Shown: positions 35,301-47,631 of the stretch, one piece after another
Position numbering within the stretch: position 1 is the first letter of the stretch
Layout of the letters: each line of letters begins with the position of its first letter
DNA from: Membranipora membranacea
Taxonomy: Eukaryota; Bryozoa; Gymnolaemata; Cheilostomatida; Membraniporidae
Assembly: GCA_914767715.1 (NCBI GenBank)
Contig: OU612072.1
Location: 11,718,001-11,782,000 of the forward strand
Length of the DNA: 64,000 nt
Direction: 5' to 3'
Translations under genes and position numbers: made by a program
The notes under the pieces: generated by a model
What the model was told of the DNA's origin: nothing
The model's input: the letters and a program-made list of their open reading frames with translations, nothing else
Databases searched by the model: none

Positions 35301-38300
35301 ACCCCAGAAACTATCAATCTGTCACCAATTGAAGCGGCATCCTTTGCAAGACCTCGCAGGAAAGCATCGTTGCCTGAAAATTTTTAACATAATAATATAC
35401 CTATTGTTCGCACAATTACAATGCCTACTCATTTTACATAAACAAATTCGCTCCAATGTTGAAAAGCTACTATTAGTTGAACTATTTGAATTTTTTTATA
35501 GGAAAGTAATGTGGAAAAAGTAAGATTTATGCCTTGTGATTTTTTAAACCTAGTAGTTGACATTTTAGCTGTAAAATGCTTTAAGGTTAATATAGGAGTG
35601 GTCCCCAATTGGATAACGCTCACCTTTATTGGTTGTTAGAACATGTCAGTAAAGGTGCAATGGTGTGCTGAAGATCTATCCGTTTTTTAAACTGCAGCTC
35701 ATTTGATATCAAATTTTAAACTATGAATAATATCCACACTCACCTGTCTGGTCGATAGTGACAAAGCCTTCAAACATATCAGCCAAATCAACTTGCTTAT
35801 TATTACTGGCAAAATCAGCTACAACTGTAAAAGTTTGACGCACAAGAGAATGTCCAAATCTGAAGGCTGCTGTTGATATTTCGTGGCTAAAAACAAAGAA
35901 CTATAAAGCCATTCGTTTCCTGCGTTGGTTGTTGCATTTTTTGAGCAGCCGATACAAGTATTTTATATGAATGAAGTACTACAGAACTGCCCGGGGTAAA
36001 GGCTCCTACCTCAGACATATGATTGACAATACAAGATATTGTTAATCAATCTGCTCTCATCCCTTAGTAGTCAGACTATTCTTTACTCAGGTTTTTTTTG
36101 GTTTTGTTTTACCTTTCCCAATGCCACAGTTTTAACACCCTATTCATGCAGTCATGCAATCATGTTTGGGATCACAATAAACCAACCTAGTAACCAATCA
36201 ACCAATTTGCAATGTGTTATAATCCCCACAATGCAACAGTTGCGTTACATTAATCAAGACATTCAACTTAATTTCTGAGAATTTCATAAATTTATGCAAT
36301 GGATAGCTTATCAAAATGCAGTATTGCATGATGTTGTTAGAATAAACTTACACAATTGTTGGATCTCTGCCTGCAGTTGAATGCGTAGCCTGGTCAAGAT
36401 CTAGTTTCTTCTGCCTCATGATACGTGGACCAACAACGAGGGTTAAAAACTCCTGATATGTTATTGTTTGCATGGTGGCTATCAGTATCTTACGTGCTGT
36501 CTAAAATTGAAAATGGAAATGCTATTCCTGTTGTTTGTTCATACTTTTGAGACTTTTTCCTAGAAAAAGATCTGAAGGAAGCTTCCCTCGGAGTCATCAT
36601 GCTTACACTCAGCTATGCCAAAGTCAGTCTTTATTGTGTTGTGAAACGCAGTTTCGTGATCGATAAATCAATTTACAATGGATATTGATTGACAACCCAA
36701 AGGGAGCGGCCTTGGTGCAATGGATAGGGCATATCAGGAAGATCATCCCTGACCTCAAATGCTCCTATACCACACACTAGTATACAAGTCTGTAGAGCAA
36801 TGTCCAATACTGATGATACCGGAAACAAGTAAACCGACCAATATCAAGGTTTCTCAAGTGGTCCCACATTATAAATCAGCTATAAGCGAACAAGAATTTT
36901 GTTTATTGATTGACAACCCAAAGGAGAGACTCGAGCAATAGGTCTTACCTGGTAGAGCAGTTCGTCATTCCACAGAGGGTTGAGCAAACTCAGCTCTTTA
37001 GCGAGTCTATTATGTTCTCTCAAGAATAGAGTGTGCATGCTCGCCAATCCAGCTAGAAAACAGAAAACTAATGTATTATCTTTATATAAAGGAACCTCAG
37101 TACAAATTATGATGCAAAAGATTAAACCTTATATATATATACTGCATAGCATACGGAATCAACATCCTAGACTACCAAATATAAGCTAGAATTAAGTCTG
37201 GCTAGTATGAATGTCAGCTAGGGTTGATTTTACCTGCCAAGGCGGGAGTTTACATAGAGTAAAAAATTTAAGTAAATGCTAGCAGGCAATAAATTCCACT
37301 TTATCTATTTAGCGCAAAAAACAGTAAACTTTACTCCTCATGGCTATGTTTACCAGCAACTCATGGTCAACTCGGTTAGGAGGAGTTTTTAATCCGTTTC
37401 ACAAACCTTGTTCGCTGTTTCTGTTATCACCAGCCAGAAACGAGCATTCTGATATTTCCCTCGGTAAATTTTTGCAGTTTTCAGGATTGTCTGCTGCTTC
37501 TGGTAACCTCTCTTCGCCTCCAGCTGCTCTCTAAAACAGAAATAAAAGTTTGCAGTATTTTTGCTCAATCATTATTCAGAACAAAATTGGCAATAAAAGC
37601 AGTTTTAAAAATAATCTAACTCCTGTAAGATCGACAGCCAAACATCAAGAAACCAGGATGGGCCTGACCAACAGACAATCCGTTAGGGCATTCGAAGAAA
37701 TCCCAATTAGAGAAAGTCAATTTCCAGCGTTTATCGATCAATGATAAAGGATTATCTTGTACTTACAGTGGTCCTGAGTCTCCCGCCGCTGAACTCCCTG
37801 ACCTCTTGAGACACTTTATTTGTGCTGCCGTATACAGTCGATGCATCTATGAACGCTGTCACATCATTCATCTGTGAGCGCTCAAACATGGCTTGAGAAC
37901 GAAATAGAAACATATTAAACGTCTCTCTAGTTTATTGTCATGATAAACGGTGTAAGGTTTTTGTTCATGGTATCAACATTGATGGGAGGTGCGTATCTAC
38001 GCGAACAAAAAGAAAAAATTCAAAATAATATTGAAAATGAACTGCCAGTAAAATATTCAGACAATAGAAGTCATTAAACTGTCTACCTGTTTTACCAGAC
38101 AGTGTGTTGTACATCGGTGGTACTGGCGCTGATCTGATAAGTGGTATACAAGTTCTTCGAAATACAGGATCATTTGCCGTCGAGATTGGGAAACAGTCCT
38201 TCAACTCTCCCTCAAATGGTGCATTTTCCTCACAGCAAAGATCACTAAAACAATGAAATTCATCAGAGCTAGGAGAATATAATTCTGTCGATTTGCAAAA

Positions 38301-40077
38301 ACATTTTAAAGGAGACTAAAGGTAACTCTAGACTTAGTGAGAAAATAAAGATAGATAGATTTTAATTTTTACGTCAATCGATCAACCCTCTCTGTGCTGT
38401 TGGCTGGTTGGTAGAACAGACAATGGATTGGCATTATGTCACCAATTCAGGTTAGACACAACAATTTTGTTCTTGAAAATAGAGATGAATTGTAGAGTTC
38501 ATTAGCTGATATGTTGGTTAATGCAATGACCCAACAGGCTAATAGACTCAACACATTGGCTTGGCTTGTATTTTACAAAGCTCATTGTATGTTGTTTCAC
38601 CTTTCAATTTCTTCACCGTTAATATCTACTGCCTCAGCAGTTAATGTAAAGTCATGATCTAACAGCTGTCCATATCCCATCAGTAGATGACTGTGTTCTC
38701 CTGTATTATTATCTCTGACCAGGTGTACAGATAGAGATACTTCTCTAGCTGAGGGGAGAAGTGACTGACTCTCAAAGGCTGTGAGCCGAGGTTTGTCAGT
38801 ACCTGTAAAAATTAAATATAAAACAAGATTTAGTGAACTATTAAAAAATTGGAATTCATTCCCCTGAATATTATATTATTTGTTTTTGCACTTGACATTT
38901 GAAATAGGGTATATCATAGTGTTTGAGAACACAGTGAACAGTTAGATTTGGCGATTTTTAGGGTGTTTCTGCGGCTGAAAAATCTGTTTGATATCGTTTA
39001 TAATCTCTGGAAGCAAAACATAAATAGGTAAAGTTTTTTTGAATTATTCATAGTGCTTGGTGTTATTGTCACCTCAATGATTCTTTCAACCTACCATCTT
39101 CATAAGTGTTTTGCACAAGACGACCAAATGGTGTTTTTGCAGCTCCAAGCATGGGCATATCCAGGTTGTTACATGTGCCATCAATAGTTCTAAAAATGGC
39201 ATCTCGATCACAAGTTACCTCATTAGCCAGCATTGTGTAAGGATTAAACGCATCAAGAAGTCTACAAAAATAATAGAACATGTTAAGTAGTGCTTCATTG
39301 ACCTTGGTGAGATGTGGAGGTGATAAGAGCATTGCTTGAATAGAAAGAATTAAAGAATGGCCTTGTCATCGATCTTTTGAAAAAGGAAATAACCTTTTCC
39401 TTGATGTTAAATACGAAAAAATCTCCTATGTTGTCAGCTGTGCACAGATGTGACAACTGATATGGGGAACCGCTAAATAATGATTGATTAGAATGTGTGT
39501 TAACAAAGTGTATTCAAGGTTAAATTTGTCAAATAAACTTGGCTAAAACCATGGAACTCATACTACCTGAGGTAGAAACACTTACTCGAGTTCATCACCA
39601 GCCTTGGCAGACAGAAGCTGTTGAGAGAATGCATTCTGTAGTACAGTCAGCTCCAACATATCATTATCAGGCTCAGATACTCTTCTCATGTTAAAATGTC
39701 GGTTGTGTTTCTTGCTGCAGCAACTTAAAATTGAGTAAATATATAACATTGAAAGATTACAGCATTGTTGCCTTGCATGGTTTGAAATCAGATTTCAGGG
39801 AAAACATCGGTAGATACAAATCTACATACAGCCATATCTGCAGCCTATCTGCAGTTAATTTGCATTATTTGCAACCTTTGTTCAGATGAAAAGTCTACCA
39901 CACTTGAGGAGTCCTGAAAGAGCCCTCAAACTCACCTCAAACTCGCCTCACCTCGCCAACTGCACCAAAAATTTGATATCAAACAACATCAATACCACAC
40001 CCGTAATATTCTTACCTGTGAATCGTCAGCATTGCTATAATTACTACAGCTAATTGTCTTCTCCCCATAAGATGCAT
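32355..40077 (-). CDS. Animal heme peroxidase (peroxidasin/MPO superfamily), secreted, complete
   Basis: Predicted 736-residue secreted peroxidase. Sixteen exons: 40077-40016, 39723-39586, 39261-39095, 38802-38601, 38244-38087, 37891-37767, 37530-37407, 37052-36949, 36500-36352, 35886-35744, 35373-35303, 34671-34577, 34022-33895, 33587-33453, 33196-33094, 32661-32355 (2211 nt, all in phase). Residues 1 to about 21 are a signal peptide. The catalytic domain follows: [10 protein letters not shown] near 100, distal His 172 with Asp 171 in GQLLDHDF, catalytic Arg 337 in [12 protein letters not shown], proximal His 422 in [16 protein letters not shown] near 498 and SLARIYCDN near 615. The family uses H2O2 to oxidise halides or tyrosines. 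I see none of the LRR or Ig domains of true peroxidasins. The last 70 or so residues are strikingly basic (Arg/Asn/Gln-rich), which is unusual. Confidence 0.92.
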
Positions 40078-40220
40078 GTTAATCCAACAAGCAATAGATG
40101 TGTTTCACACAAGAAGCTAGATTGTTTTTAAATGTGGTGTAGCTCTGTTCCAGAGTATCTAAATGGGTTTCGATGCTTTGGGTCTCAGAGATGACTGATT
40201 TGACTGAGTTTTATCTGGGC

Positions 40221-40228
40221 TTTATATA
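40221..40228 (-). promoter_or_regulatory. TATA box of the heme peroxidase gene
   Basis: TATATAAA on the minus strand, 144-151 nt upstream of the ATG. A start about 30 nt downstream would give a 5' UTR of roughly 115 nt. The duplicated promoter at 46.86 kb begins just beyond this element and lacks it. Confidence 0.6.
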
Positions 40229-40650
40229 GTCTGATGTTTGAGGAAGTTTTGAACAAGGCGGCACCAATGATATTAACAGGTTTCTCTGCATGGCCAGTGG
40301 ATGGTTGGTAGAAGTAGTTTGTAGAAGGAGCACAAATCATTACATGTAGCCTGAGAAAGTTACCTTAGTTAGGGAATTCATTTGTTTATCTAAATACAAG
40401 AGTGAACATACATATAGAACTTAGGTTAAATTGGCTATCAATCAATCCTTCAATGATTTTAGAAGCGGGGCGGTGTGGTCTGGGACAAAAAACTTCTCCT
40501 TGGGGCGCGGTGACATCGGAAGGCCAATGATTGCAAGTGTGTTATTTTTTGCATTCATCACTTGGGATTAGCACAATAAAAACATTTGATTTTTTATCTG
40601 TCATTAGAGATTTGTGGTAGCTAAGACTTCAAGCCTAATAGGCAGGAAAG
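40229..40650 (-). repeat. Peroxidase upstream region, duplicated copy 1
   Basis: Matches 46855-47270 (shared stretches such as gctatcaatcaatccttcaa and gcctaataggcaggaaag). This shows that the peroxidase duplication extended about 400 bp upstream of the promoter. Confidence 0.75.
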
Positions 40651-43230
40651 TACACAATCTTTTTTTTCAGTACGAACCTATACATGTCGATTTGTGTCTA
40701 TTAATCTTTTACAGCATATGTCATGATACTCGGTCAGACTATGGTGTCAAGCTATCTAAGGTTATTTCCTGTTGCAGCATTATTTTGCATTTATTTCTTA
40801 TTGATCTAATAAATAGTGCTTGTTCTTTAAAGAGTGTTTTTATTTGAAAGTCATGACAGACAGTAACAACCGCCATACTAACATGTTATGTTTTCTTTCT
40901 TGCTAGTTTGTATAGCATCAAATTTGTAAATCCATAACCCATAAAGCATTAGTTTTTTGCTGTTTAAATGAAATTTTATTGATACTGTTACTGTACTGTT
41001 ATGTTAAGAATGTTCGTTAGGGGTGGATGATTTGCAGTGGTAGGTGAAAAGATCTGCGGCCCTCTGGGCAGTCATTAAAGAGCACTCTGACTTTTCCAGA
41101 AAGGGCCATGCAAAAGTGGAAGCATATTAGGAAATATTATTTAGATTTATGATTGCACAACAAATCATTCAATGATTAAACTAACAGAGGATTAAATATG
41201 TAACACATCTTTTTACTAACATTCATCTATGGCTTGATTTACCAACTTTGATTGGTCCAAATACTCAGTAATGCTAAAGCAAAACTATTGTTAGGCAGCT
41301 TGTCTCAGTCTTTGAAAGACAATTCTAGGAGATTAATCAATGGATAACACAAAAGCTGCCAAATTTTTAGTTTGATCCAGTTACTGACATTATTTTAAAT
41401 ACTGATATTACTTCACAAATAGCAATACTGTGTGTTTTACTACATACTGATTCACGAATTCATATCAATGAGTGCAATATTTCACTTTGAAAGGTCCATG
41501 ATAAATGCATCTGACGATACCTCAAGGTGTACTGTGTTTTAACATACCCATTATAATTAATATACCAAAATAAAAAAGAAGCTGGGTTTCCAGTGAGGTC
41601 ATGGGGTGCATCTTGAGTGATAATGGTTGCCACCCCTGTATCATCGATGGGAAAACAACTTTTTACATTAAGGATGGATTAGCTGGACCCAAACTTATTC
41701 CAGATAAATTTTTAGGCAAGCTGACCCTCATATGGCATCGTTAGCGGCTTTGAGTAAAAGAAAACTGAAAGATTGTGATAAGGTTGTAAAAATGAAAAAG
41801 TGGTCATGTTAATTAGCATCATTTGACTGTTTTGGTACGAGATATTTACCAGGTGAAATTTCAGATTTTTACTTCTAGCAGTATGGTGTCTCAGGGTCAC
41901 AAAGAATGTCTTTTTTCGAAGCATCAATATTTGCTCTCAATATGCCATCTATCAGTAACTTTTCTTTCAACTCGCTGATTTACACTGAGAAGAGACGGCG
42001 CAGGTTCTTTAATTTTCTATGTCATATTGTGACAACAATTTTTATGCAAGTTGAAAGAAATTTAGTGGCCTACCATTTTTTAATCAGATCGATTGCGATA
42101 CGAGAAGCTGAGACAGAACCAAGTAGGCAGGGGAGGTAACCCGCACAAAATAAGTATTTACACCTTCGCATCAAGTTTCATTTCCTGATATAAGAACCTG
42201 GAAGCTATGAGGAAAACTTGGTGGGGATCTATTATTGCTACAAGAAATCCTCAGTGATAAAGATGTATAGGATTAAATTCTTTATCTGACTCTCAGCTGC
42301 CATGGCTGATTAGTATAAAGCTCACAGGTTTCACTGTCAGTAAGCAAAGTTTATGAAAAAATACTTATCAGCTATGAAATATGTGGGTAGTGTTTGAAAT
42401 GCCAGGTTCAATGTCTTGTTCTGCATGTTCCTCATAAGTGGCACTGAGATATTTTGTCCCATACTGGTAGCAAAAAAAAGTCATGAACTGGCAATGTTCA
42501 AGCAAAAAAATATCCACACTTGCAAAATTATCCAAGATACAATTTGGATTAGCCAAATAACTTATCTTCCGAACTCAAAGAAGCCACTTCCACATTTATA
42601 TTCTTATTTCCTCAACATTACTTCAGACAGATTAAATGTAGATTTTTTCGCTTACAGTTGAGAGCAGCTGTCAATCACAAGGAAAAAAAGTACATATAAA
42701 AAAATAAATCCACACTCAAAGGGACACCACCCTCTACTCTATGACGAAAAAAAAAGATCCAGCAAAAACATGTATGGTATCTATTCAAACATATTTGATA
42801 TTCTGTCAATCGCTGTGTAAATTAAAAGGGATTTTTCAGAAAACAATGGACAGAATGGTAGCCATTCACATAATAAATAGTTGTGATAAAACCATGACAG
42901 ATGGAGTAATACTGCATATAAATTCAAAGCAAAACTTCACAACAAATCTTGATTTTCTGAACTCATGTGGCTGAGAGCTAAAGTGTACAACAGTTACTAT
43001 ATGGTAATGAAATAGCATATATTACCCTCCGCCTAATTGCAATCTGTTTTGTCACGCTAACAATGATTTGGCTGCCGATGCCAGGCATATAACCTAAGCG
43101 TGGTAAGGAGCATACCAGACAAGTCTCCCTATTTTTAGGGGTACTTCCCACCCCATCCCCTCTATATCGTCCTTTTTCCTCCCTATTTTCAGCTTCCTTC
43201 ACTCAGAATATTTTAGAAGCTACCTTTTGC
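40651..43230. other. Intergenic, no gene seen
   Basis: Between the active peroxidase and its pseudogene copy. I looked here for the pseudogene's last two exons (the SLARIYCDN segment and the basic tail) and found nothing similar. Open frames are short and AT-rich. Confidence 0.6.
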
Positions 43231-43237
43231 GAATTAC

Positions 43238-46200
43238 CTGATGTAAATCCGACAGGAGACTTTCGCTGAAACCAGAATCTGTCACCATGTCTCAGGTATG
43301 AGAACTGATCTCCGATAATATGAGAGAATGTCTCTCCTAGTATCGTATTCCTCTGTGGTATCTCCGACATACCTAAAGATATCAGTGGTATACATTCATA
43401 AGTCACCCGATCCTTCAAGTTATATGCTATCAAAACAACCCAGATTTTTCAAACTGTTGAATATCAGCTACAGAGCCAGTTTTCACATCTTATAAAGTAA
43501 TGAGATTGAGCTATTGTCAGCTTCCAATAACTACAGTATTTCAAGCCTGGGTGAAATGGTGAACTGTTACTACTTCATCAGATGAGATATTCTTATCGCA
43601 TAATAGAGAATTAGTCATTTTATTGAATTACGTTCTGTCATCATATCAGACCAACTAAAACCTGAATCAGTTCTCACCTCCTGGGAAGAGCTCTATATCT
43701 AGTGGACTCGGATACACTGATCTGAGAGAGTTAACTGTTGCCATGTCATGTGTCACTCCAATCATGGCATCATATGAATTATACGTCTTCAGACCAAAAC
43801 GTTTTCTGTGGAATAAAAAAAGCACATGTGATTATTAATACCTGAATATGCAAACTATCAAACAACACATCTGTAACTGAGGAGTGTGACCAGTCCAACA
43901 TTTTTGGACAACCCTATAGAACTCTATAGAATCTTGGCAGCTTAGGAGGGAGTTAACATATATATATATAATAGCCAATCAGACTGGGCAATAGAGCCAA
44001 CACATTTGCTACGTCAGATAGCCATAAATTATGATATCTCATGTATAGTCTAATGATTTTATCATCTAGGGTAATGAAAGGTTTCAGACAGATGTTTTTG
44101 GTGACACAGGGGGGGGGGGGGGAGCTAACCTACTCTGCATATAAGATGATCTAAACATATTATGGCTGCTTGAACTTCAGTGGGTGGCTAAATTTGAAAT
44201 CTTTGAAAAGAGCCTCTTATACAATAAGAAGCACAAAGATGATGTGATTTGGTTCAGCAGAGTGGACCCAATACTGACCCAGTGCAATTCTGATTTCTGG
44301 TAGTAAACTTACCCCGGTAACTATCAATCTGTTACCAAATGAAGCGGCATCCTTTGCAAGACCTCGCAAGAAAGCATCATTACCTGAAAAATTGAACATA
44401 ATATCATGATATGGAATGAATAGATTAATTTATATGTACCTCTGTGCATATATAACTTGTATTCTCACAAATAAAATGCCTACTCATTTTGTAAAAAGAT
44501 TTGCTGTGCCGTTGAAAAGCTCACCTTTTATGGCTAGCCAAGCTTTTAATTTTGCTATTGGCTTTTTCTAATGGGCAAATAATACGGAAAAAAAGTAAGT
44601 TGTGTTATTAAACCCTAGTAGTTGACTTGGAAATTGTCTTTCAAATGCTTTAAGGTTAGTACTGTAGTTCACCCTAACTGAATAAAGCTGGCCTGACGTT
44701 CACTATTGGTGGGTTATGATTTCGATTCCCCTTGAGTAGATGTATTGGATTTCCTATGATATGCATTTGCTAGAACATGAGAGCTTGCATAGGTGCCATC
44801 GTGTGCCAAAGAATTATCCATTTTGAACTATGCCAATAAAGTTTTGGACTAGCTAGCTTTTCTGTACCCTCTTTCCCTTATGTAAGTTTCCACCCTAGCT
44901 ATACCGAAATTTGGTTCTGGTACAAGCTTTCTAAACTGAACTTCAGCTTATTTAGTCAGTTGATAACAATTGGTACATTGTAAATATTGTTTTCGCTTAC
45001 CTGTCTCATCGATTGTAACGAAGCCTTCAAACGTATCATCCAAATCTACCTGCTTATTATTACCGGCAAGGTTAGACACTGCTGTAAAAGTTTGACGCAC
45101 AAGAGAATGTCCAAATCTGAATGCTGCTGTTGATATCTCGTGTCTAAAGAACGAAAAATGATATAACAATAATATGTTTCCTATGTGTATAAAAGTTCAT
45201 TTTCACCTTCAGCTGGTTAGTGCATTATTTTGTGTGCAGAACTGCTTTGCTAAGACATATGATTTTGACAATACAAGATATTTTTGAATCAATCTGCTGG
45301 CATCCACTTTTCTTTACTCAGATTCTTTTGTGTTTTCATATTCCATTTCCCGGAGGCCATGGTATAAATGTCCGAATCCAATCATGCAACATACTTAATG
45401 TTTGTGACACAATAAACCAACCGACCAACCAAATTACCATGTGTAACCATTCCCAGAATGCAACAGTTGCCTGGGATAATCAAATTTCAGTATTGTTAGA
45501 GTATCTGTTTAAATGAAAACTTACACAATTGTTGGGTCTCTGCCTGCAGTTGAAAGCGTAGCCTGGTCAAGGTCTAGTTTCTTCTGCCTCTTGATACTTG
45601 GACCAACAACAGGGGGTAAAAACTCCTGATATGTTATTGTTTGCATTATGGCTATCAGTATCTTGCGTGCTGTCTAGAATTGAAAATAAGAATGTTAGGT
45701 CAACTCAGGGGCAATAGCGTACTATTCTTATTATATGTCCATACTTTTTGAGAGATGTTGCAAGCAAAATTTGAATGAAGGTAACCTCGAAGTCATCACG
45801 CGTACACTAAGCAAAAAGTGGTACGTTCATGTTGTGAAAACAACGTATGTGATTAAAAAATCACGTTACAATGGATATTGATTGACAAACCATAGGGGAA
45901 GCTCAGGCATTTTTTTTCTTACCTGGTAGAGCAGTTCGTCATTCCACAGAGGGTTGAGTATTCCCAGCTCTCTTGCGATTTTATTGTGTTCTCTCATGGA
46001 TAGTGTGTGCATACTCGCCAATCCAGCTAGCAACCAGAAATGTAATTAATATTAGCTTTTTAGATAAGGCTTTGCACAAATTGTCAAGGAGTAAAACTTA
46101 TATAGCATAGTAACTGTCATTCAATCACTGTTTTATCTACACGCAATTGCAACATATGAAGTGATTCAGTAATTTCAAGACACTTTTCATTTCGGTAGAT

Positions 46201-46727
46201 CCCAGGATGAAAACTACAAATAAGTTGGTAAACTGTAACTAAGCTAAGCAGGAATTATCGTACAGTAGAAATTTTTGTGCTGCAAAAAAGAGTGATCAGA
46301 TATTTTTTTATTCAATAACTGGTAAGGAAATGTGGGTTAAATGTGGGTTAAAATTGCAAGTTTTTGTCTTGAAATAAAGGTGCCTTAAAAGCGCAGCCGC
46401 CATTTTTAGCGCCAAGTTTGCAGGCAGATTGGAGAACACCTGGGCCGTCAATTGAGCTCAGTAGTCGGTAGACTGCAGCAGGATTTGAACCCGAGACCTT
46501 TTTCTTGCGTCTCTTTTCTAACCAACTGAGCTACCTTCCACTTTCCTGAAACAAGAATAGTTGAGGAAATTGAGATTATGTCCTCTGATTACCTTGTAAT
46601 TGTATTGCTCGCTGTTCCTGTTATCACCAGCTAGAAATGAGCACTCTGATATTTCCCTTGGTATTTTCTCACAGTTTACAGGGTTGCCTGCTGCCGCTGG
46701 TAATCTCATTTCGCCATCAGCACCTCT
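43238..46727 (-). pseudogene. Partial tandem copy of the heme peroxidase, broken
   Basis: Equivalents of peroxidase exons 7-11, 13 and 14 only: 46727 to about 46597, 46026-45923, 45673-45525, 45143-45001, 44383-44313, 43805-43678, 43372-43238. Exons 8-11, 13 and 14 have the same lengths as in the intact gene and read without stops, so the copy is young. Breaks: exons 1-6 and the TATA box are deleted, joining the exon-7 side to the upstream region near 46.86 kb. Exon 12 (the NIQRGRDHG segment) is deleted except for about 17 nt at 44135-44150. The exon-7 donor is lost, with an insertion near 46595, and the next usable GT would shift the frame. Exons 15-16 are absent because the copied unit ends at about 43235. 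It lacks the distal His exon, so it cannot encode a working peroxidase. Confidence 0.88.
46440..46545 (-). mobile_element. tRNA-derived SINE-like sequence in the peroxidase pseudogene
   Basis: Minus strand reads ggtagctcagttggttaga (A box) and ggtctcgggttcaaatcctg (B box) with tRNA-like spacing. The acceptor ends do not pair well, so a SINE head or tRNA relic is likelier than a functional tRNA. It lies in an intron of the pseudogene and is absent from the intact paralogue. Confidence 0.5.
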
Positions 46728-46854
46728 CTGACAACAGAAAACCACATTAATGACATTTTTGAATAAAATTATTGGGTTTTGTATAGCGTCTAGCGTCTGA
46801 AATGTTATCATATATGAGTATGAGTGCAGGACAGGGTAAACCAAAAAAATTGTA

Positions 46855-47270
46855 TCTGTTTGAGGAAGTTTTGAAAAAAGCAGCACTGAATTTCTCTCAC
46901 TAAGTTTCTCTGCATGTCCAGTGATTGGCTGGTAGGAGTGCATACTATTACATTTAGTCTGAGTACTGTTTCTAACATGGGTATTCTATGTGTCCATCCA
47001 ATCCCAGGAAGTAGACACAATTATGAAATTTAGGTTAAATCGGCTATCAATCAATCCTTCAATGATTCTAAAAATGTGGCAGTGTGGTCTTGGGCAAAAC
47101 ACTTATTTCAACAATTTACTTGGAGCATGGTGACATAGGAAGCCCAATGATGTCCATGTGATTTTTTATATTCATCACTTGGGATTGGTGAAATGAAGTT
47201 ATTTGATTTTTTATCTGACATTTGAGATTTGTGGTAACTAATACTTCTAAGCCTAATAGGCAGGAAAGGT
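46855..47270 (-). repeat. Peroxidase upstream region, duplicated copy 2
   Basis: Colinear with 40236-40650, in the same orientation relative to its gene copy. It begins right after the TATA box position, so the promoter core is missing. Confidence 0.75.
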
Positions 47271-47595
47271 ACCTTTACCTGAACAAATTGAGAACTAAAT
47301 CCCATCATGATATATGGAATCAACTGTTGTACCATAATATTTTAATATTTTATTGTATTGTTTTAAATAATTTCTTGACATCAAATTATTGTGACAATAT
47401 CATCCCAGGGGTACTAAATTGAATAAAACAATTATTTCTCAAATACTTCTCTTAAAATGTCTTCATGCTTATGTGTCATCCAAGCAAATTGCCTGACCTG
47501 ACCTTTTGCTGACCTTAAAGAGGTAGGAATCGAAGGGGGTGCAGGGGGATTAATCATGTGAAGTGACAGGCAAGACCATTGGCTGATCAATGTAA

Positions 47596-47631
47596 TTAGA
47601 GGCGGAGAATGGCCTTGGTCTCCGCCTCTAA
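47596..47631. repeat. Perfect 13 bp inverted repeat (hairpin)
   Basis: TTAGAGGCGGAGA (47596-47608), a 10 nt loop, then its exact complement (47619-47631). It lies in gene-free DNA and is GC-rich against an AT-rich background. Confidence 0.8.

Noticed and set aside
36705-36790. tRNA-like sequence gcggccttggtgcaatggat
   Set aside because: Only an A-box-like stretch is visible; no convincing B box or folded arms.
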